Shown here: piece after piece, positions 44,431 to 57,171 of the stretch | Layout of the letters: every line of letters starts with the position of its first letter | How positions within the stretch are numbered: position 1 is the stretch's first letter | Assembly (NCBI RefSeq): GCF_036323735.1 | Contig: NC_086029.1 | Span: forward strand, 55,225,357 to 55,289,356 | DNA: 64,000 bases | Reading direction: 5' to 3' | From: Rattus norvegicus | Taxonomy: Eukaryota; Chordata; Mammalia; Rodentia; Muridae | Translations under genes and position numbers: made by a program | Notes under the pieces: model-generated | What the model saw: the letters and a program-made list of their open reading frames with translations, nothing else | Told to the model about the DNA's origin: nothing | Databases searched by the model: none

Positions 44431-47400
44431 AATTAAAGACTTCTTAGAATGTAATGAAAATGAAGGTACAACATACCCAAACTTATGGGACACAATGAAA
44501 GCTGTGCTAAGAGGAAAACTCATAGCTCTGAGTGCCTGCAGAAGGAAACAGGAGAGAGCATATGTCACCAGCTTGACAGCACACCTAAAAGCTCTAGAAC
44601 AAGAAGAAGCAAATACACCCAGGAGGAGTAGAAGGCAGGAAATAATCAAACTCAGAGCTGAAATCAGCCACGTAGAAACAAAAAGGACCATAGAAAGAAT
44701 CAACAAAACCAAAAGTTGGTTCTTTGAGAAAATCACCAAGATAGAAAAACCCATAGCCACACTAACGAGAGGACACAGAGAGTGCGTCCAAATAAACAAA
44801 ATCAGAAATGAAAAGGGAGACATAACTACAGATTCAGAGGAAATTCAAAAAATCATCAGATCTTACTATAAAAGCCTATATACAACAAAACGTGAAAATT
44901 TGGAGGAATACCAGACAGATACCAGGTACCGAAGTTAAATCAGGAACAGATAAACCAGTTAAACAACCCCATAACTCCTAAGGAAATAGAAGCAGTCATT
45001 AAAGGTCTCCCAACCAAAAATAGCCCAGGTCCAGACGGGTTTAGTGCAGAATTCTATCAGACCTTCATAGAAGACCTCATAACAATACTATCGAAACTAT
45101 TCCACAAAACTGAAACAGATGGAGCATTACCGAATTCCTTCTATGAAGCCACAATTACTCTTATACCTAAACCACACAAAGACTCAACAAAGAAAGAGAA
45201 CTTCAGATCAATTTCCCTTATGAATATCGACACAAAAATACTCAATAAAATTCTGGCAAACCGAATCCAAGAGCACATCAAAACAATCATCCACCATGAT
45301 CAAGTAGGCTTCATCCCAGGCATGCAGGGATGGTTTAATATACGGAAAACCATCAACGTGATCCATTATATAAACAAACTGAAAGAACAAAACCACATGA
45401 TCATTCCATTAGATGCTGAGAAAGCATTTCACAAAATTCAACACCCCTTCATGATAAAAGTCCTAGAAAGAATAGGAATTCAAGGCCCATACCTAAACAT
45501 AGTAAGAGCCATATACAGCAAACCAGTTGCTAACATTAAACTAAATGGAGAGAAACTTGAAGCAATCCCACTAAAATCAGGGACTAAACAAGGCTGCCCA
45601 CTCTCTCCCTACTTATTCAATACAGTTCTTGAAGTTCTAGCCAGAGCAATCAGACAACAAAAGGAAATCAAGGGGATTCAGATTGGTAAAGAAGAAGTCA
45701 AAATATCACTATTTGCAGATGATATGATAGTATATTTAAGTGATCCCAAAAGTTCCACCAGAGAACTACTAAAGCTGATAAACAACTTCAGCAAAGTGGC
45801 TGGGTATAAAATTAACTCAAATAAATCAGTAGCCTTCCTCTACACAAAAGAGAAACAAGCCCAGAAAGAAATTAGGGAAACGACACCCTTCATAATAGAC
45901 CCAAATAATATAAAGTACCTCAGTGTGACTTTAGCCAAGCAAGTAAAAGATCTGTACAATAAGAACTTCAAGACACTGAAGAAAGAAATTGAAGAAGACG
46001 TCAGATGATGGAAAGATCTCCCATGCTCATGGATTGGCAGGATTAATATAGTAAAAATGGCCATTCTACCAAAAGCGATCTACAGATTCAATGCAATCCC
46101 CATCAAAATACCAATCCAATTCTTCAAAGAGTTAGACAGAACAATTTGCAAATTCATCTGGAATAACAAAAAAAACAGGAGAGCTAAAACTATTCTCAAC
46201 AATAAAAGGACTTCAGGGGGAATCACTATCCCTGAACTCAAGCAGTATTACAGAGCAATAGTGATAAAAACTGCATGGTATTGGTACAGAGACAGGCAGA
46301 AAGACCAATGGAACAGAATTGAAGACCCAGAAATGAACCCACACACCTATGGGCACCTGATTTTTGACAAAGGAGCCAAAACCATTCAATGGAAAAAAGA
46401 TATCATTTTCAGCAAATGGTGCTGGTTCAACTGGAGGTCAACATGTAGAAGAATGCAAATCCATCCATGCTTATCACCCAGTACAAAGCTTAAGTCCAAG
46501 TGGATCAAGGACCTCCACATCAAACCACACACACTCAAACTAATAGAAGAAAAACTAGGGAAGCATCTGGAACACATGGGCACTGAAGAAAATTTCCTGA
46601 ACAAAACACCAATGGCTTATGCTCTAAGATCAAGAATCAACAAATGGAAGCTCATAAAACTGCAAAGCTTCTATAAGGCAAAGGACACTGTGGTTAGGAC
46701 AAAACGGCAACCAACAGATTGGGAAAAGATCTTCACCAATCCTACAACAGATAGAGGCCTTATATCCAAAATATACAAAGAACTCAAGAAGTTAGACCGC
46801 AGGGAGACAAATAACCCTATTTCAAAATGGGGTTCAGAGCTAAACAAAAAATTCACAGCTGAGGAATGCCGAATGGCTGAGAAACACCTAAAGAAATGTT
46901 CAACATCTTTAGTCATAAGGGAAATGCAAATCAAAGCAACCCTGAGATTTCACCTCACACCAGTGACAATGGCTAAGATCAAAAACTCAGGTTACAGCAA
47001 ATGCTGACGAAGATGTGGAGAAAGAGGAACACTCCTCCATTGTTGGTGGGATTGCAGACTGGTAAAACCATTCTGGAAATCAGTCTGGAGGTTCCTCATG
47101 AAATTGGACATTGAACTACCTGAGGATCCAGCTATACCTCTCTTGGGCATATACCCACAAGATTCCCCAACATATAAAAAGACACGTGTTCCACTATGTT
47201 CATAGCAGCCTTATTTATACTAGCCAGAAACTGGAAAGAACCCAGATGTCCTTCAACAGAGGAATGGATACCGAAAATGTGGTACATCTAAACAGTGGAA
47301 TATTACTCAGCTATCAAAAACAATGACTTTATGAAATTCATAGACAAATGGTTGGAACTGGAAAATATCATCCTGAGTGAGGTAACCCAATCACAGAAAG

Positions 47401-47438
47401 ACATACATGGAATGCACTCATTGATAAGTGGCTATTAG
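44258..47438 (+). pseudogene. L1 no. 5 ORF2 remnant
   Basis: Starts within the endonuclease (KIEIIPCVLSDHRGL-like segment) and reads through linker and RT to the C-terminus. Open pieces: 44495-44938, 45220-46008 (with SLFADDMIVYL) and 46057-47007. Lesions include a frameshift near 44925, a TGA near 46006 and loss of the cysteine-motif frame near 47005 (TGA). Without ORF1 or a complete endonuclease it is inert. Confidence 0.9.
44382..44432. repeat. (GAAA)n microsatellite inside L1 no. 5 ORF2
   Basis: About 12 GAAA units. The same ORF2 position in L1 no. 6 has only about three, and in L1 no. 1 the codons spell EEIKKEIK with no perfect run. The repeat therefore expanded in place. Confidence 0.95.
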
Positions 47439-48164
47439 CCCAAATGCTTGAATTACCCTAGATGCCTAGAACACATGAAACTCAAGACGGACGATCAAAA
47501 TGTGAATGCTTCACTCCTTCTTTAAAAGGGGAACAAGAATATCCTTGGCAGGGAATAGAGAGGCAAAGATTAAAACAGACACAGAAGGAACACCCATTCA
47601 GAGCCTGCCCCACATGTGACCCATACATATACAGCCACCCAATTAGACAAGATGGATGAAGCAAAGAAGGGCAGGCAGACAGGAGCCAGATGTAGATCTC
47701 TCCTGAGAGACACAGCCAGAATACAGAAAATACAGAGGTGAATGCCAGCAGTAAACCACTGAACTGAGAACAGGACCCCCGTTGAAGGAATCAGAGAAAG
47801 AACTGGTAGAGCTTGAAGGGGCTCGAGACCCCTTATGAACACCAATGCCAAGTAACTAGAGCTTCCAGGTACTAAGCCACTACCTAAAGACTATACATGG
47901 ACTGACCCTGGACTCTGACCTCATAGGTAGCAATGAATATCCTAGTGAGATCACCAGTGGAAGGGGAAGCCCTTGGTCCTGCTAAGACTGAACCCCCAGT
48001 GAATGTGATTGTTGGGAGGAGGGCAGCAATGGGGGGAGGGTGGGGAGGGGAACACCCATAACGAAGGGGAGGGGGATTAGGGGGATGTTTGCCCAGAAAC
48101 TGGGAAAGGGAATAACATTCGAAATGTAAATTAGAAATACTCAAGTTAATAAAAAAAATTTATC

Positions 48165-48536
48165 TATTTATTTTTATTGAATATTTTCTTTATTTGTATT
48201 TCAAATGTTATCCCCTTTCCCAGTTTTCTCTCTGGAAGCCCCCATTCCATTCCTGCTCCTGCCTCTACTATGAGGTTGCTCCCCCACCCTACCCATGCAC
48301 TCCTGACTCCTGCCCTGGCATTCCCCTACACTGGGACATCAAGTTGTCACAGAATCCATTGATGGCATCTCCCATTGATGCCAGACAAGGCCATCCTCTG
48401 TTACATATAAAGCTGGAGTCATAAGTCCCTCCCTGTGTACTCTTTGGTTGGTGGTTTAGTCCCTGGGAGCTAACCCTGGGGAGTCTGGTTGGTTGATAGT
48501 TTTGTTCTTCCTATGGGGTGGCAACCCTCTAGAAGC
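48165..48536 (-). mobile_element. old L1 3' fragment inserted in L1-B, minus orientation
   Basis: Lx-like 3' end complement (TTTGTATTTCAAATGTTATC) and C-rich 3'UTR complement to about GGCAACCCTCTAGAAG. Its own T run appears to be where L1 no. 5 inserted, since T-rich pieces lie on both sides of L1 no. 5 (43610-43634 and 48157-48180). Confidence 0.65.
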
Positions 48537-48696
48537 TTTTAATGACTGTTCATCTTTCCATAGGAGTTATGGAACTATTTAGATAGTTTTTCTATTCCTG
48601 ATTTAACTTTGGTGCCTGGCATCTGTTGAGAAAATCATCCATTTTAATCTAGATTTTCAGTTTTGTAGAGTATAGGCTTCATGGTAGGATCTGATG

Positions 48697-48794
48697 TCTT
48701 TTTTGTTTTTGTTTTTTGGGGTTTTTTGTTTTGTTTTTTGTTTTTTGGGGGTTTTTTAGTTTTTTGTTTTTTGTTTGTTTTTTTCATTTTTATT
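48697..48794 (-). mobile_element. A-rich retroposed insertion (T/G-rich on plus) with 9-bp TSD
   Basis: 98 bases made almost entirely of T runs broken by G (on plus). GATCTGATG flanks it at 48688-48696 and 48795-48803, and L1-B ORF2 continues across. It looks like an A-tail-only retroposition, perhaps the remains of a 5'-truncated SINE tail. Confidence 0.65.
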
Positions 48795-49219
48795 GATCTG
48801 ATGATTTTTTAATTTCCTCAGTTTCTGTTGTTATGTCTTTTCATTTCTGATTTTGTTAATTTGGATACTGTCTCTGTGCCCTTTAGTTATATTGACTAAG
48901 AGTTTACTTATCTGGTTGATTTTCTCAAAGAACCAACTATTAATTTTGTTGATTCTTTGTATGATTCTCTATGAGTTGATTTCTGACCTGAGTTTGCTTA
49001 TTTCCTGCCATCTACTCCTCTGGGCTGTATTTGATTCTTTCTGTTTTTTCTAGAGCTTTGAGAAGTGCTGTCATGGATCTCTCCAATTTCTTTACAAAGG
49101 CATTTAGTGCTGGGAATTTTCCTCTGAGCACTGCTTTCATGGTGTCCCATAAATTTCGATATGCTGGGACTACATTTTTGTTAAATTGTAGAAAGTCTTT
49201 AATTTCTTTCCTTATTTCT

Positions 49220-49336
49220 TTTTTTTTTAGACTCTCTTTTTTTTTTATTAACTTGAGTATTTCTTATATACATTTTGAGTGTCATTCCCTTTCCCGGTTT
49301 CCGGGCAAACATCCCCCTAATCCCTCCTCCTCCCCT
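49220..49336 (-). mobile_element. very short 5'-truncated young L1 in L1-B, 14-bp TSD
   Basis: About 90 bases of young L1 3' terminus (ATTAACTTGAGTATTTCTTA complement onward) plus T runs. CTTTCCTTATTTCT is duplicated at 49206-49219 and 49337-49350. Confidence 0.92.
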
Positions 49337-49824
49337 CTTTCCTTATTTCTACTGTGACCTAGTTATCATTGAGAGGTGAGTTGTTTTGTTTCCCTGAGTA
49401 TGTGGATTTTCTGTTGTTTTTGTTGTATTTGAAGATTAGCCTCAGTTCTTGGTGATCTGTTACATTCATGAGATTATTTCAATCTTCTTTTATCTGTTGA
49501 GGTTTGTTTTATGTCTGATTATATAATCAATTTTGGATATATTACTATGAGGTGCTGAGGAAAAGGGTATATCCTTTTGTTTTAGGGTGTAATGTTCTGT
49601 AGATATCAATTAAATCTTGTATGATTTTGTTGAAGATGTTTTCTGGCCATTTGAATTAGGAATCTTCACTCTCTTATATTGCAATTATTCTTATGTTTGG
49701 TCTTTTCACTGTGTCCTGAATTTCCTCGATGTTTTGGATTAGGATGTTTTTGAACTTTGTATTTTCTGTGACTTTTGTGTCAATATCTGCTATGGGTTCT
49801 TCATGCCTGAGAATCTCTCTTCTC

Positions 49825-50545
49825 CTAAATCAGTACCCTGAGCAGATCTTGAACGCTGGATCCACACCCATTCCCTCAACACCCAGAGGAAGCCCAACTC
49901 CCAGGTGCTCTGAAACACCCAGGATCACAAGATCACAGGATCAAAGAGGAAGCTCAACCTCCTGGAGATCAGACACAATCAGGAACACTGGAGCTCTGAC
50001 ACACTTAAGATCACAGTTGAGGCCACAACATCTTTCTCAATGTCCAGAATAATTGGGACCCCCCATGGGAACCAACAAAACACAAACTTCAACTCATCTA
50101 GCTTGCACTAGTGGTCAAAGAAAACCCAGGGCTCTGGCTCCCCAACCACTCCTACAACACCCTGAGAAAGTTTGATACACACATAGGATCTCAAGATCAC
50201 AGGATCACAGAATCACAGATCATAAAAACATGTGGAGTCTGAGGAGTTCTGACACAACCAGGATCACAGGAGCGACAGGCTAAAGTCAGAGACAGCAAGG
50301 GCAGGTAACACTAAAGAAAACCAGATGTTGAAAGGCAAGCACAAGAATAAGAGCAACAGAAATCAAGGCTACTTAATATCTTCACAACCCAGTTCACTGA
50401 TTACAGCAAGTCCTGGCTACCCAGAAAACCACCTTGCTACCTTCACACCAGAAAAGCAAAATTCAGATTTCAAATGACATATAATGATGATCATAGAGGA
50501 CTTTAGGAAGACCATAAATAACTCCTTTAAAAGAAACACAGGAGG
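49825..50545 (+). mobile_element. old L1 (L1-C) 5'UTR and start of ORF1, plus orientation
   Basis: A 5'UTR unlike that of the young copies, with repeated AGATCACAGGATCACAG-type motifs. It is followed by a recognisable ORF1 start region (aggcaagcacaagaataaga, then GACTTTAGGAAGACCATAAA). It breaks at 50545 against L1 no. 6. The 3' part of what is probably the same element lies at 57183-57960. Confidence 0.7.
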
Positions 50546-51263
50546 CAGCAGCTCTCTGCTCCCAAACCCCATGGGAGAGAGCCCTCACCGCCTGGTCAGG
50601 TGGGCACTCCTGAGACTGCAGAGCAGAAGAGACCACCAACACTGCCCACCCCTGCCCACATCCCTAGCCCAAGAAAAAACTGTATACGGCCTCTGGGTTC
50701 CCATAGAGGAGGGCCTAGGAGCAGCTGGTCCACTGCATCTGAGACACCGCCGGAACCTGAAGGGACCGACTGGATAAACAGTTCTCTGCACCCAAATCCC
50801 ATGGGAGGGAGAGCTAAACATTCAGAGAGGCAGACATGCGTGGGAAACCAGAAGAGACTGCACTCTGCACACATTACTGATTCCAGAGGAAAACACCAAA
50901 CGCCATCTGGAACGCTGGAGCACAGAAGCTCCCAGACAGGCGATGCAGAACTTCCTGGTTGCTGGGGCCAAGGAGAGCTCATAAGCAATACCCCATGAGC
51001 AAACTTGAGCCTCAGAACCACAGGTAAGACCAACTTCTCTGCTGCAAGCAACCTGCCTGGCGAACTCAAGACACAGGCCCACAGGAACAGCTGAAGACCT
51101 GTAGATAGGAAAAACTACACGCCCAAAAGGAGAACACTCTGTCCCCATAACTGGCTGAAAGGAAACAGGAAAACAGGTCTACAGCACTCCTGACACACAG
51201 GCTTATAAGACAGTCTAGCCACTGTCAGAAATAGCAGAACAAAGTAACACTAGAGATAATCTG
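50546..51263 (+). promoter_or_regulatory. L1 no. 6 5'UTR
   Basis: GC-rich, one monomer, homologous to the other copies. The sense frame is open at 50600-50998. Confidence 0.75.
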
Positions 51264-52407
51264 ATGGCGAGAGGCAAGCGCAGGAACCCAAGCAACAGAA
51301 ACCAAGACTACATGGCATCATCGGAGCCCAATTCTCCCACCAAAGCAAACACGGAATATCCAAACACACCAGAAAAGCAAGATCTAGTTTCAAAATCATA
51401 TTTGATCATGATGCTGGAGGACGTCAAGAAAGACGTGAAGAACTCCCTTAGGGAAACACAGGAAAACATAAATAAAAAGTAGAAGCCTACAGAGAAAAAT
51501 CTCAAAAATCCCTAAAAGAATTCCAGGAAAACATAAATAAACAAGTAGAAGCCTATAGAGAGGAATCCCAAAAATCCCTGAAAGAATTCCAGGAAAACAC
51601 AATCAAACAACTGAAGGAATTAAAAATGGAAATAGAAGCAATCAAGAAAGAACACATGGAAACAACACTGGATATAGAAAACCAAAGGAAGAGACAAGGA
51701 GCCATAGATACAAGCATCACCAACAGAATACAAGAGATGGAAGAGAGAATCTAAGGAGCAGAAGATTCCATAGAAATCATCGACTCAACTGTCAAAGATA
51801 ATGTAAAGCAGAAAAAGCTACTGGTCCAAAACATACAGGAAATCCAGGACTCAATGAGAAGACCAAACCTAAGGATAATAGGTATAGAAGAGAGTGAAGA
51901 CTCCCAGCTCAAAGGACCAGTAAATATCTTCAACAAAATCATAGAAGAAAACTTCCCTAACCTAAAAAAAGACATACCCATAGGCATACAAGAAGCCTAC
52001 AGAACTCCAAATAGATTGGACCAGAAAAGAAACACCTCCCGTCACATTATAGTCAAAACACCAAATGCACAAAATAAAGAAAGAATATTAAAAGCAGTAA
52101 GGGAAAAAGGTCAAGTCACATATAAAGGTAGACCTATCAGGATCACACCAGACGGATCACACCAGACTTTTCTCCAGAGACTATGAAAGCCAGAAGATCC
52201 TGGACAGATGTCATACAGACCCTAAGAGAACACAAATGCCAGCCCAGGTTACTGTATCCTGCAAAACTCTCAATTAACATAGATGGAGAAACCAAGATAT
52301 TCCATGACAAAAACAAATTTACACAATATCTTTCTACAAATCCAACACTACAAAGGATAATAAATGGTAGAGCCCAACATAAGGAGGCAAGCTACACCCT
52401 AGAATAA
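51264..52407 (+). pseudogene. L1 no. 6 ORF1, broken
   Basis: Start MARGKRRNPSNRNQDY at 51264. A one-base loss in the coiled-coil repeat leads to a stop at 51480-51482 after NINKK; TAA in AGAATCTAAGGAGCA near 51752; and a 14-base duplication at about 52141-52168 shifts the frame before the C-terminal domain. The same three lesions are in L1 no. 2. Two coiled-coil units. Confidence 0.92.
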
Positions 52408-52478
52408 GCAGGAAACTAATCATCTTGGCAACAAAACAAAGAGAAGAAAAGCACACAAACATAACCTCACATCCAAAT

Positions 52479-55400
52479 ATGAATATAACAGGAAGCAATA
52501 ATCACTATTCCTTAATATCTCTCAACATCAATGGTCTCAACTCCCCAATAAAAAGACATAGATTAACAAACTAGATACGCAATGAGGACCCTGCATTCTG
52601 CTGCCTACAGGAAACACACCTCAGAGACAAACACAGATACTACCTCAGAGTGAAAGGCTGGAAATCAACTTTCCAAGCAAATGGTCAGAAGAAGAAAGCT
52701 GGAGTAGCCATTCTAATATCAAATAAAATCAATTTCCAACCAAACGTCATCAAAAAGGATAAGGAAGGACACTTCATATTCATCAAAGGAAAAATCCACC
52801 AAGATGAACTCTCAATCCTAAATATCTATGCCCCAAATACAAGGGCACCTACATACGTAAAAGAAACCTTACTAAAGCTCAAAACACACATTGCACCACA
52901 CACAATAATAGTAGGAGATTTCAACACCCCACTCTCATCAATGGACAGATCATGGAAACAGAAATTAAACAGAGACGTAGACAGACTAAGAGAAGTCATG
53001 AACCAAATGGACTTAACGGATATTTATAGAACGTTCTATCCTAAAGCAAAAGGATATACCTTCTTCTCAGCTCCTCATGGTACTTTCTCCAAAATTGACC
53101 ATATAATTGGTCAAAAAACGGGCCTCAACAGGTACAGAAAGATAGAAATAATCCCATGCGTGCTATCGGACCACCACGGCCTAAAACATGTCTTCAATAA
53201 CAATAAGGGAAGAATGCCCACATATACGTGGAAGTGGAACAATGCTCTACTCAATGATAACCTGGTCAAGGAAGAAAGAAAGAAAGAATTTAAAGACTTC
53301 TTAGAATTTAATGAAAATGAAGGTACAACATACCCAAACTTATGGGACACAATGAAAGCTGTGCTAAGAGGAAAACTCATAGCTCTGTGAGCCTGCAGAA
53401 AGAAACAGGAGAGGGCATATGTCAGCAGCTTGACAGCACACCTAAAAGCTCTAGAACAAAAAGAAGCAAATACACCCAGGAGGAGTAGAAGACAGGAAAT
53501 AATCAAACTCAGAGCTGAAATCAACCAAGTAGAAACAAAAAGGACCATAGAAAGAATCAATAGAACCAAAAGTTGGTTCTTTGAGAAAATCAACAAGATA
53601 GATAAACCCTTAGCCAGACTCACGAGAGGACACAGAGAGTGTTTCCAAATTAACAAAATCAGAAATGAAAAGGGAGACATAACTACAGATGCAGAGGAAA
53701 TTCAAAAAATTATCAGATCTTACTATAAAAGCCTATATTCAACAAAACTTGAAAATCTGCAGGAAATGGATAATTTCCTAGACAGATACCAGGTACCGAA
53801 GTTAAACCAGGAATACAAAAACCAGTTAAACAACCCCATAACTCCTAAGGAAATAGAAGCAGTTAAAGGTCTCCCAACCAAAAAGAGCCCAGGTCCAGAC
53901 AGGCTTAGTGCAGAATTCTATCAGACCTTCATAGAAGACCTCATACCAATACTATCCAAACTATTCCACAAAATTGAAACAGATGGAGCACTACCGAATT
54001 CCTTCTATGAAGCCACAATTACTCTTATACCTAAACCACACAAAGACACAACAAAGAAAGAGAACTTCAGACCAATTTCCCTTATGAATATCGATGCAAA
54101 AATACTCAATAAAATTCTGGCAAACCGAATCCAAGAGCACATCAAAACAATCATCCACCCTGATCAAGTAGGCTTCATCCCAGGCATGCAGGGATGGTTT
54201 AATATACGGAAAACCATCAACGTGATCCATTATATAAACAAACTGAAAGAACAAAACCACATGATCATTCCATTAGATGCTGAGAAAGTATTTCACAAAA
54301 TTCAACACCCCTTCATGATAAAAGTCCTAGAAAGAATAGGAATTCAAGGCCCATACCTAAACATAGTAAATGCCATATACAGCAAACTAATTGCTATCAT
54401 TAAACTAAATGGAGAGAAACTTGAAGCAATCCCATTTAAATCAGGGACTAAACAAGGCTGCCCACTCTCTCCCTACTTATTCAATACAGTTCTTGAAGTT
54501 CTAGCCAGAGCAATCAGACAACAAACAGAAATCAAGGGGATTCAGATTGGTAAAGAAGAAGTCAAAATATCACTATTTGCAGATGATATGATAGTATATT
54601 TAAGTGATCCCAAAAGTTCCACCAGAGAACTACTAAAGCTGATAAACAACTTCAGCAAAGTGGCTGGGTATAAAATTAACTCAAATAAATCAGTAGCCTT
54701 CCTCTACACAAAAGAGAAACAAGCCCAGAAAGAAATTAGGGAAAGGACACCCTTCATAATAGACCCAAACAATATAAAGGACCTCGGTGTAACTTTAGCC
54801 AAGCAAGTAAAAGATCTGTACAATAAGAACTGCAAGACTCTGAAGAAAGAAATTGAAGAAGACCTCAGAAGATGGAAAGATCTCCCATGCTCATGGATTG
54901 GCAGGATTAATATAGTAAAAATGGCCATTCTACGAAAAGCGATCTACAGATTCAATGCAATCCCCATCAAAATACCAATCCAATTCTTCACAGTGTTAGA
55001 CAGAACAATTTGCAAATTCATCTGGAATAACAAAAAACCCAGGATAGCTAAAGCTATCCTCAACAATAAAAGGACTTCAGGGGGAATCACTATCCCTGAA
55101 CTCAAGCAATATTACAGAGCAATAGTGATAAAAACTGCATGGTATTGGTACAGAGACAGGCAGAAAGACCAATGGAACAGAATTGAAGACCCAGAAATGA
55201 ACCCTCACACCTATGGGCACCTGATTTTTGACAAAGGAGCCAAAACCATCAAATGGAAAAAAGATATCATTTTCAGCAAATGTTGCTGGTTCAAATGGAG
55301 GTCAACATGTAGAAGAATGCAGATCGATCCATGCTTATCACCCTGTACAAAGCTTAAGTCCAAGTGGATCAAGGACCGCCACATCAAACCAGACACACTC

Positions 55401-56301
55401 AAACTAATAGAAGAAAAAGTGGAGAAGCATCTCGAACACATGACACTGGAGAAAATTTCCTGAACAAAACACCAATGGCTTATGCTCTAAGATCAAGAAT
55501 CGACAAATGGGATCTCATAAAACTGCAAAGCTTCTGTAAGGCAAAGGACACTGTGGTTAGGACAAATCGGCAACCAACAGATTGGGAAAAGATCTTTACC
55601 AATCCTACAACAGATAGAGGGCTTATAACCAAAATATACAAAGAACTCAAGAAGTTAGACCGCAGGGAGACAAATAACCCTATTAAAAATGGGGTTCAGA
55701 ACTAAACAAAGAATTCACAGCTGAGGAATGCCGAATGGCTGAGAAACACCTAAAGAAATGTTCAACATCTTTATTCATAAGGGAAGTGCAAATCAAAACA
55801 ACCCTGAGATTTCACCTCACACCAGTGAGAATGGCTAAGATCAAAAACTCAGGTGACAGCAGATGCTGGTGAGGACGTGGAGATAGAGGAACACTCCTCC
55901 ATTGTTGGTGGGATTGCAGACTGGTAAAACCATTCTGGAAATCAGTCTGGAGGTTCCTCAGAAAATTGGACAGTGAACTACCTGAGGATCCAGCTATACC
56001 TCTCTTGGGCATATACCCACAAGATTCCCCAACATATAAAAAAGACACGTGCTCCACTATGTTCAAAGCAGCCTTATTTATAATAGCCAGAAGCTGGAAA
56101 GAACCCAGATGCCCTTCAACAGAGGAATGGATACAGAAAATGTGGTACATCTACACAATGGAATATTACTCAGCTATCAAAAACAATGACTTTATGAAAT
56201 TTGTAGGCAAATGGTTGGAACTGGAAAATATCATCCTGAGTGAGGTAACCCAATCACAGAAAGACATACATGGTATGCACTCATTGATAAGTGGTTATTA
56301 G
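52479..56301 (+). pseudogene. L1 no. 6 ORF2, broken
   Basis: Start at 52479 (MNITGSNNHY). Lesions: TGG to TAG near 52573 in the N-terminal endonuclease; TGA near 53388 after GKLIAL; a two-base loss near 55440 (ACATGACACTGG versus ACATGGGCACTGG); a one-base loss in an A run near 55685; and a TGA in place of the second half of the C-terminal cysteine motif near 55868. The endonuclease is intact at the position of the 5-base deletion seen in L1 no. 2 and no. 3. FADD is readable within the 677-codon piece 53430-55463. Confidence 0.92.
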
Positions 56302-57043
56302 CCCAAATGCTTGAATTACCCTAGATGCCTAGAACACATGAAACTCAAGACGGACGATCAAAATGTGAATGCTTCACTCCTTCTTTAAAAGTGGGAACAA
56401 GAATACCCTTGGCAGGGAATAGAGAGGCAAACATTAAAACAGAGACTGAAGGAACACCCATTCAGAGCCTGCCCCACATGTGGCCCATACATATACAGCC
56501 ACCCAATTAGACAAGATGGATGAAGCAAAGAAGGGCAGGCAGACAGGAGCCGGATGTAGATCTCCCCTGAGAGACACAGTCAGAATACAGCAAATACAGA
56601 GGTGAATGCCAGCAGCAAACCACTGAACTGAGAACAGGACCCCCGTTGAAGGAATCAGAGAAAGAACTGGAAGAGCTTGAAGGGGCTCGAGACCCCTTAT
56701 GAACAACAATGCCAAGCAACTAGAGCTTCCAGGGACTGAGCCACTACCTAAAGACTATACATGGACTGACCCTGGACTCTAACCTCATAGGTAGCAATGA
56801 ATATCCTAGTAAGAGCACCAGTGGAAGGGGAAGCCCTTGGTCCTGCTAAGACTAAACCCCCAGTGAACATGATTGTTGGGGGGAGGGTGCCAAGGGGGGG
56901 GAGTTGGGGAGGGGAACACCCATAAAGAAGGGGAGGGGGAGGATTAGGGGGATATTTGCCCGAAAACCGGGAAAGGGAATAGCATTCGAAATGTAAATAA
57001 GAAATACTCAAGTTAATAAAAAAAAAAAGAAAAGAAAAGAAAA

Positions 57044-57171
57044 GTTACAAAACAGGCAGGAGCCAGACCAACAAATGTTTGAGGCACAAGGATCCCTTTC
57101 CTCATAGATGAAGCTTTGGTTGGTCCTTTATACACAGAAGGGGAAGGGAGTAATAAAACATTTCACAGACC
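57044..57171 (+). other. 3'-transduced sequence of L1 no. 6
   Basis: Non-L1 sequence between two A tracts. AATAAA at 57152-57157 lies about 14 bases before the terminal A run. Origin locus unknown. Confidence 0.65.

Larger units (their letters stand above)
43635..48157 (+). mobile_element. L1 no. 5: young L1 with 5'UTR joined directly to ORF2
   Basis: Plus orientation. 5'UTR 43643-44257, then an abrupt change to ORF2 endonuclease sequence at about 44257 (GAAAGGTACAGAAAGATAG), so all of ORF1 and the first about 210 codons of ORF2 are missing. The rest of ORF2 runs to 47438, then 3'UTR and A tail (about 48150). Probable imperfect TSD: AAATTTTTTTATTTA (43620-43634 region) against AAATTTATCTATTTA after the tail, 13 of 15 matching. 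Confidence 0.87.
48537..49820 (-). mobile_element. old L1 (L1-B), second part, minus orientation
   Basis: Resumes at TTTTAATGACTG, the ORF2 sequence next to the 43615 break, and continues through the linker and endonuclease regions. At about 49618 it jumps to ORF1 (RRM complement, 49620-49810), so most of the ORF2 N-terminus is deleted. Further broken by insertions at 48697-48794 and 49220-49336. Confidence 0.8.
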
